NCBI GenBank assembly: GCA_002382645.1 | Contig: DFYP01000208.1 | Span: 1-9,542, forward strand | Source of the DNA: Desulfovibrio sp. UBA4079 | GTDB lineage: Bacteria; Desulfobacterota; Desulfovibrionia; Desulfovibrionales; Desulfovibrionaceae | Length of the DNA: 9,542 bases | Reading direction: 5' to 3' | Shown here: positions 5,645 to 9,542 of the stretch, in pieces | Layout of the letters: the number at the start of each line of letters is the position of its first letter | Position numbering within the stretch: position 1 is the stretch's first letter | Made by a program: the position numbers and the translations under genes | Notes under the pieces: generated by a model | Seen by the model: the letters and a program-made list of their open reading frames with translations, nothing else | The model's database searches: none | What the model was told of the DNA's origin: nothing

Positions 5645-7267
5645 CTAGCCCAGGATGGCCTTGAGGTCCTCGTCGGGCGTGGTGATGGGCTTGATGTTGT
5701 AGTTGTCCACCAGGAACTTCAGCACGTTGGGCGTGATGAACGCGGGCAGGCTCGGTCCCAGGCGGATGTCCCGGATGCCCAGGGCCAGCAGGGTGAGCAG
5801 GATGGCCACGGCCTTCTGCTCGTACCAGGAGAGCACCAGGGACAGGGGCAGGTCGTTGACCCCGCAGTTGAAGGCCCCGGCCAGGGCCACGGCGATCTGG
5901 ATGGCCGAGTAGGCGTCGTTGCACTGGCCGATGTCCAGCAGGCGCGGGATGCCGCCGATGTCCCCGAGCTTCTGGTCAAAGAACCGGAACTTGCCGCAGG
6001 CCAGCGTGAGCACCACGCAGTCGGCCGGGACCTTTTCCACGAACTCGGTGTAGTAGTTGCGGCCGGGCTTGGCCCCGTCGCAGCCGGCCACCAGGAAGAA
6101 GCGCCGGATCTTCCCGGCCTTGACCGCGTCGATCACGGCCGGGGCCACGCCGAGCACGGCGTTGCGGCCGAAGCCCACCATGACCGAACCCTTGTCCTGG
6201 TCCTCGCTGAATCCGGGCAGCTCCAGGGCCCGGGCGATGACCGGGCCGAAGTCCCCGTTCTTCACGTGGCTCGCCCCGGGCCAGCCCACCAGGCCGGTGG
6301 TGAAGATGTTCGGCAGATAGGCGCCGGGCTTCTGGATGCAGTTCGTGGTCATGAGGATGGCGCCCGGAAAGGCCGCGAACTCCTTCTGCTGGTTCTGCCA
6401 GGCCGTGCCGTAGTGGCCGTGGAAGTGCTTGTAGGCCTTGAGCTTGGGATAGCCGTGGCAGGGGAGCATCTCGCCGTGGGTGTAGACGAAGATGCCCTTG
6501 CCCTCGGTCTGCTTGAGGATCGCCTCCAGGTCGCGCAGGTCGTGGCCCGAGACCAGGATGGCCTTGCCCTTCCTGTGACCCAGGGGGACCTCGGTGGGCA
6601 CGGGATGGCCGTAGGTCCCGGTGTTGGCCGCGTCCAGCAGCTCCATGGCCTTGAGGTTGACCCGGCCGCAGTCCAGGGCCAGGGTCACCCAGTCGCCCAG
6701 GCTCAGGTCCCGGCGCAGGGTGGCGGCCAGGAGCCGGTGGACCTCGGCGTACACCGCGTCGTCCTCCTGCCCCAGGATCTGGGCATGGTCGGCGTAGGCG
6801 GCCACGCCCTTGACCCCGTAGGCCACGGTCTCCTTGAGGGACTGGATGTCGGCGTCCGGATCGGCCAGGGCTTTCACACCCACTGTTTCACCTTGAGCCG
6901 CAAGCGCCGCCAGGTCGCGGGCCGGGATGAGCTCAGCGGCCTTGTCAAAGGTCTTGGCCACGCCCTTGGCCGCCAGGGCGGCCTTGAGCTTCTCGCGCAG
7001 GGCCACGCACCGGTCGATGAGGCCCGGGAAGCGGCCCGCGTCGAAATTCACGTTGGTCAGGGTGGAGAACACGGCCTGGACCGTGAACACGTTCGTCTCG
7101 CGGTCCGTGATCCCGGCCTCGCGGGCGGCCTGGGCCACCTGGGACAGGCCTTTGACCACGTACAGGAGCAGGTCCTGCAGGGCCGCGGTCTCCGGGGTCT
7201 TGCCGCAGACGCCGAGCTTGTCGCAGCCCTGGCCCTTGGCGGTCTGTTCGCACTGATAACAAAACAT
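5645..7267 (-). CDS. hcp: Hybrid cluster protein (hydroxylamine / NO reductase), class I
   Basis: A 540-residue iron-sulfur enzyme. Hcp was first described as a hydroxylamine reductase and is now seen mainly as a high-affinity NO reductase and S-nitrosylase in nitrosative and oxidative stress of anaerobes. The N-terminal cysteines C3, C6, C15 and C21 (CX2CX8CX5C) match the Desulfovibrio cubane-cluster motif. All hybrid-cluster ligands can be placed by motif: H242 (SGHDL), E266 (HGEML), C310 (TTNC), C396 (AGCDG, the persulfide position), C424 (LACGK), C449 (GQCND), E483 and K485 (WYEQKA). Length is normal for class I and no signal peptide is present, so it is cytoplasmic. CCTCCTT at 7273-7279 (AAGGAGG on the coding strand) lies 5 nt before the ATG. 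No Hcr reductase gene is adjacent, as is usual for class I. An FNR/HcpR-like site upstream suggests induction by NO or nitrite. Very certain identification. Confidence 0.98.
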   Translation of the reverse strand: MFCYQCEQTAKGQGCDKLGVCGKTPETAALQDLLLYVVKGLSQVAQAAREAGITDRETNVFTVQAVFSTLTNVNFDAGRFPGLIDRCVALREKLKAALAAKGVAKTFDKAAELIPARDLAALAAQGETVGVKALADPDADIQSLKETVAYGVKGVAAYADHAQILGQEDDAVYAEVHRLLAATLRRDLSLGDWVTLALDCGRVNLKAMELLDAANTGTYGHPVPTEVPLGHRKGKAILVSGHDLRDLEAILKQTEGKGIFVYTHGEMLPCHGYPKLKAYKHFHGHYGTAWQNQQKEFAAFPGAILMTTNCIQKPGAYLPNIFTTGLVGWPGASHVKNGDFGPVIARALELPGFSEDQDKGSVMVGFGRNAVLGVAPAVIDAVKAGKIRRFFLVAGCDGAKPGRNYYTEFVEKVPADCVVLTLACGKFRFFDQKLGDIGGIPRLLDIGQCNDAYSAIQIAVALAGAFNCGVNDLPLSLVLSWYEQKAVAILLTLLALGIRDIRLGPSLPAFITPNVLKFLVDNYNIKPITTPDEDLKAILG

Positions 7268-7311
7268 GGATGCCTCCTTGGTTGCGGGTTCACGGCTGTG
7301 CTCCAGCCTGG

Positions 7312-7329
7312 CTCCGGTTCTAGCCGGAG
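7312..7329. repeat. Inverted repeat over the hcp -10 region
   Basis: CTCCGG (7312-7317) and CCGGAG (7324-7329) are perfect inverted repeats with a 6-nt loop that contains most of the proposed hcp -10 box. No T-tract follows, so it is not a good terminator. It could be a second operator or simply chance in GC-rich DNA. Confidence 0.5.
7317..7322 (-). promoter_or_regulatory. Candidate -10 box of hcp
   Basis: TAGAAC on the minus strand (4 of 6 consensus bases) would place the transcript start near 7310, giving a leader of about 43 nt. It lies 22 nt downstream of the inverted repeat at 7345-7358. That matches an activator site centred at -41.5 and explains the lack of a normal -35 box. Confidence 0.5.
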
Positions 7330-7344
7330 TCGGGCAGGCACGCC

Positions 7345-7358
7345 TTGACCTGCGTCAA
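7345..7358 (-). promoter_or_regulatory. FNR/HcpR-family binding site upstream of hcp
   Basis: TTGAC-N4-GTCAA is a perfect 14-bp inverted repeat with the spacing of CRP/FNR-family operators. The TTGAC/GTCAA half-sites resemble those reported for HcpR and DNR/NNR regulators of nitrosative stress. HcpR is known to control hcp in Desulfovibrio. Its centre is about 41.5 bp before the predicted transcript start, the class II activation position. It overlaps the stop codon (7355-7357) of the upstream DUF1566 gene. The regulator gene is not in the window. Confidence 0.68.
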
Positions 7359-8320
7359 AAGGAGGCGATTTTTCCGGAACCCCCGCTCACGACCCAGACG
7401 GCGCAGGAGGCCGTGGGCTTGTGGGCCACGCCCACCGCGCCCTTGTGCAGGTAGAGGCACATGGACCAGGACGGATCCAGGCCGCTGTTGGTGGAGGACC
7501 AGACCGTGTCGGCCAGGTCCAGGAAGCGGTGGCCGGGCGTGAGGGCCGGGGTCTGGAAGCCCGCGTCCACCAGGGACTCCAGCTCCAGGATCGTGGGCAG
7601 CCGCCAGTTCACCCGGCCGCCCAGCACCCGGTCAATGGCCGCGTGGGGCGCTGCCAGGGCCTGGGGCCAGGAGAGCGGCCCGGGGTGTGCGCGCCGGGCC
7701 CAGACCAGGCCCGTGAGGCTGTCGCGCACCGCGTCCTGGTTCAGGAGCGCGAAGCGCGGCTCGGGCCAGACCACGCCGGTCCCGGGCCCGGCAACCGGGT
7801 TGGCCAGGCTCGGGCTCGCGCCGCGCACGGGCCAGACCAGCCGGAACTCGTTCTCTTGGCTGAAGAACAGCCGTCCGCCCAACATCTCCAGGTTCCAGAA
7901 ATACCCGGGCCGCCCGGCCGCCGGGGTGCCGCTCCAGTACCAGTTGGGCACGACCCGCTCGAACGGGTGGCCCGCGGGCAGGCAGGGCGAGGCCGCGTTG
8001 AACGCCACCAGGCTCAGCAGCTCCCTCCGGTTGGGCAGGCGCCAGTCAAAAAAACCCAGGTGCTTCGCGCTGTTGAGCCCGTCCACAAAGGCCAGGGCCT
8101 CGGCCCGGTTGTGCGGAAACCCGGCCGGGTCCGCGTCCCGGGTCCAGACCAGGCCGGTGAGCCGGTCCAGCACCACGCCGGCCTGGACCTCAAAGCGCGG
8201 GCTGGGCCAGGGCGTCCCGGATTTGAACTCGGCGTCCTGGCCCGAGCCCCGGCAGGGCAGCTCCCGGCCCTGGCGGTCGTGGCAGGCCTCCTGGCCGGTC
8301 CTGTGGACGGTTGCAGTCAT
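7355..8320 (-). CDS. DUF1566 (Lcl C-terminal-like) protein with two tandem domains
   Basis: A 321-residue protein of a family of unknown function that is abundant in Desulfovibrio-like genomes and related to the Lcl C-terminal domain. It contains two tandem copies: about residues 36-166, with LTGLVW at 54-59, WRLP at 93-96 and YWSGT at 128-132; and about 183-312, with LTGLVW at 202-207, WRLP at 239-242 and VWSST at 273-277. Before them lies a short segment with C13 and C23 (EACHD ... LPCRGSGQD), which often precedes this domain. No signal peptide or membrane helix is visible with the ATG at 8320, which is the only usable start near the conserved N-terminus. It lacks a well-placed Shine-Dalgarno; a -10-like TATGAT ends 6 nt before the ATG, suggesting a leaderless mRNA. 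It ends 87 nt before hcp on the same strand, with hcp's own operator overlapping its stop, and is divergent from the VWA-like gene. Molecular role unknown. Confidence 0.88.
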   Translation of the reverse strand: MTATVHRTGQEACHDRQGRELPCRGSGQDAEFKSGTPWPSPRFEVQAGVVLDRLTGLVWTRDADPAGFPHNRAEALAFVDGLNSAKHLGFFDWRLPNRRELLSLVAFNAASPCLPAGHPFERVVPNWYWSGTPAAGRPGYFWNLEMLGGRLFFSQENEFRLVWPVRGASPSLANPVAGPGTGVVWPEPRFALLNQDAVRDSLTGLVWARRAHPGPLSWPQALAAPHAAIDRVLGGRVNWRLPTILELESLVDAGFQTPALTPGHRFLDLADTVWSSTNSGLDPSWSMCLYLHKGAVGVAHKPTASCAVWVVSGGSGKIASF

Positions 8321-8326
8321 TTGCGG

Positions 8327-8355
8327 ATCATAGTCCTGCCCGGCCCGGGGGGCAA
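8327..8355 (-). promoter_or_regulatory. Candidate promoter of the DUF1566 gene, possibly leaderless
   Basis: On the minus strand TTGCCC (8355-8350; 4/6) and TATGAT (8332-8327; 5/6) are separated by exactly 17 nt. Initiation 7 nt after the -10 box would fall on the A of the start codon at 8320. Confidence 0.5.
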
Positions 8356-8362
8356 GGCCCGC

Positions 8363-8391
8363 TGGACACGGACACCCTCCTGGGGCAAAAT
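8363..8391 (+). promoter_or_regulatory. Candidate sigma70 promoter of the VWA-like gene
   Basis: TGGACA (8363-8368; 5/6) and CAAAAT (8386-8391; 4/6) are separated by 17 nt. The transcript would start near 8398, about 31 nt before the ATG. It does not overlap the opposing promoter, but both lie within the 108-nt divergent spacer. Confidence 0.45.
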
Positions 8392-8428
8392 CCGGGACCG
8401 TGACGGATGCCCCGTCCAAGGAGTGCCC

Positions 8429-9542
8429 ATGCCCCGCTTCGTCTCCCTGGTCCTGGCCCTGGTCCTGCTGGCCGCTGTCCCGGCCCGGGCCGCGGGCCCC
8501 GCCTTTGTCCTGATCCTGGACGCCACGGCCGGAATGGGCCGGCTGGACACGGCCAAGCCCGCGCTCTCGGCCGTGATCCGCGACCTGCCGGACAATGCCC
8601 AGGCCGCCCTGTACCTCTATCCCCGGCCCACCCGGGAGGCCTGCCTGCCGGTGCAGGAGCTCGTGCCCCTGGGCGCGCTGGACAAGCCCGCGTTCCTGCG
8701 CGCCCTGTCCACGCTCGCCACGCCCGACGGCCGGCCGCCCCAGGCCCTGGGCCTGGAGCAGGCCACCCTGCGCATCCTCTCGCTGCGCCAGGCCGTCACC
8801 GCCGTGCTCCTGTCCACGGGCCTGGAGACCTGCGACGACGACCCCTGCGCCACGGCCGCCTCGCTCAAGGCCCTGGGCGTGCCCTTCAACCTCAAGGTCA
8901 TCGGCTACCAGGTGACGCCCATGCAGGCCGCCCCGCTCCAATGCCTGGCCAACACCACGGGCGGCAGCTTCGAGACCGCGGCCAACGCCTCGGACCTGAC
9001 CCTGGCCCTGCGCCGGGCCTTCCAGGTGCACACCCTCCAGGTCCAGGCCCTGCGCCAGGGCCGGACCATGGACGCCCGGGTGGAGGTGGCCGCGGCCGGA
9101 ACCAACAAGCCCCTGGCCGGGATGCGCACCGGGCCCGCGGGCCTGGCCGTCTTTTCCCTGCCCCCCGGGACCTACGACGTCACCGTGCTGGACCCGGCCT
9201 CGCCCGGAAACCGGCGCCTGACCTTCAACCGGGTGGTCCTGACCGAGGGCCGGGTGGTCCGCAAGGTGGCCGAGTTCGGCGGGGGCGAGGTGCGCGTGAG
9301 CGTGACCCGGAACAGCACGCCCCTGGACGCCGAGGTGGAGATCAAGGCCCTGGACGGCTCGGGCTTCGCGGTCCAGGGCCGCAGCGGGGTGCCGCCCGCC
9401 CCCTTCCTGGCCCCGCCCGGGGTCTACGACGTGCGCGTGCGCGACCCCCAGAACCCGGGCCAGGCCCCCAGCCTGACCCCGGGCGTGGCCGTGCGCGGCG
9501 GCATGGTCACCTCGGTGCCCGTGGCCCTGGACGACGCCCGGC
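8429..9542 (+). CDS. Secreted von Willebrand factor A-like protein with degenerate metal site (3' end beyond window)
   Basis: A partial gene: 371 complete codons are present and the frame is still open at the window end. AAGGAG (8418-8423) lies 5 nt before the ATG. Residues 1-21 form a signal peptide (hydrophobic core LVLALVLLAAV, then ARA as the probable cleavage site), so the product is exported. Residues about 25-200 look like a VWA domain: FVLILDATAGMG at 26-37, LLSTGLETCDDDPC at 127-140, and a later LQCLANTTGGSF segment, all characteristic of bacterial periplasmic VWA proteins. The metal (MIDAS) motif is degraded: DxSxS reads D31-A-T33-A-G35, and the usual SDG is S129-T-G131. From about 205 onward are two beta-rich repeats with PPGTYDV (245-251) and PPGVYDV (329-335), an 84-residue period, resembling carboxypeptidase-regulatory-like or PEGA-type domains. 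This suggests an envelope binding or scaffold protein. Ligand unknown. Confidence 0.85.
   Translation, partial: MPRFVSLVLALVLLAAVPARAAGPAFVLILDATAGMGRLDTAKPALSAVIRDLPDNAQAALYLYPRPTREACLPVQELVPLGALDKPAFLRALSTLATPDGRPPQALGLEQATLRILSLRQAVTAVLLSTGLETCDDDPCATAASLKALGVPFNLKVIGYQVTPMQAAPLQCLANTTGGSFETAANASDLTLALRRAFQVHTLQVQALRQGRTMDARVEVAAAGTNKPLAGMRTGPAGLAVFSLPPGTYDVTVLDPASPGNRRLTFNRVVLTEGRVVRKVAEFGGGEVRVSVTRNSTPLDAEVEIKALDGSGFAVQGRSGVPPAPFLAPPGVYDVRVRDPQNPGQAPSLTPGVAVRGGMVTSVPVALDDAR

Noticed and set aside
5630..7348. Long plus-strand open frame (about 572 codons) opposite hcp
   Set aside because: It is antisense to an hcp gene with every metal ligand in place, and its translation is low-complexity.
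8321..9031. N-terminal extension of the DUF1566 frame up to 9031
   Set aside because: The extension is low-complexity antisense of the VWA-like gene. The family's normal N-terminal segment begins right after the ATG at 8320.
1..9542. CRISPR array, tRNA, rRNA or insertion sequence
   Set aside because: No regularly spaced direct repeats, cloverleaf or rRNA-like stretches, or transposase motifs were seen. The only notable repeat is within the His-rich coding region.

Overview
The window looks like chromosomal DNA from a GC-rich anaerobe, most likely a sulfate-reducing member of Desulfovibrionales. The main reason is a class I hybrid cluster protein that, from memory, closely resembles the Desulfovibrio enzyme. 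A DUF1566 (Lcl-type) protein of a kind common in that group and a strong NNC/NNG codon bias agree with this. The taxonomic call is inference; no rRNA or tRNA is present.

Layout. Positions 1-27 may hold the last codons of an upstream gene. Positions 91-3600 (+) encode a 1169-residue single-chain restriction-modification enzyme of the type ISP family. It has an N-terminal PD-(D/E)xK nuclease motif, an N6-adenine methylase core and a type ISP C-terminal specificity region, but no helicase is visible. A 95-codon gene of unknown function, possibly a small winged-helix protein, follows 13 nt later (3614-3901). These two genes have clearly lower G+C than what follows. At 3920-5149 (+) is a MacB/FtsX-type ABC permease with no ATPase gene in view. 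After a 180-nt gap holding a 22-bp palindrome comes a very small, 40% histidine protein (5330-5581, +), probably a metal-binding protein. A strong hairpin at 5608-5631 separates it from the convergent hcp gene (5645-7267, -).

Upstream of hcp is an FNR/HcpR-like inverted repeat placed exactly as expected for class II activation. It overlaps the stop codon of the next minus-strand gene, a duplicated DUF1566 protein (7355-8320, -) that may be translated from a leaderless mRNA. Divergently transcribed from it is a secreted von Willebrand factor A-like protein with a degraded metal site and C-terminal beta-sandwich-like repeats (8429 to beyond the window end, +).

There is no evidence that all these genes form one system. 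The plausible functional units are the restriction-modification gene with its small companion (phage defence), the regulated His-rich protein (metal handling), hcp with its operator (nitrosative stress), and the divergent DUF1566/VWA pair (unknown). No CRISPR array, IS element, tRNA or rRNA was seen.
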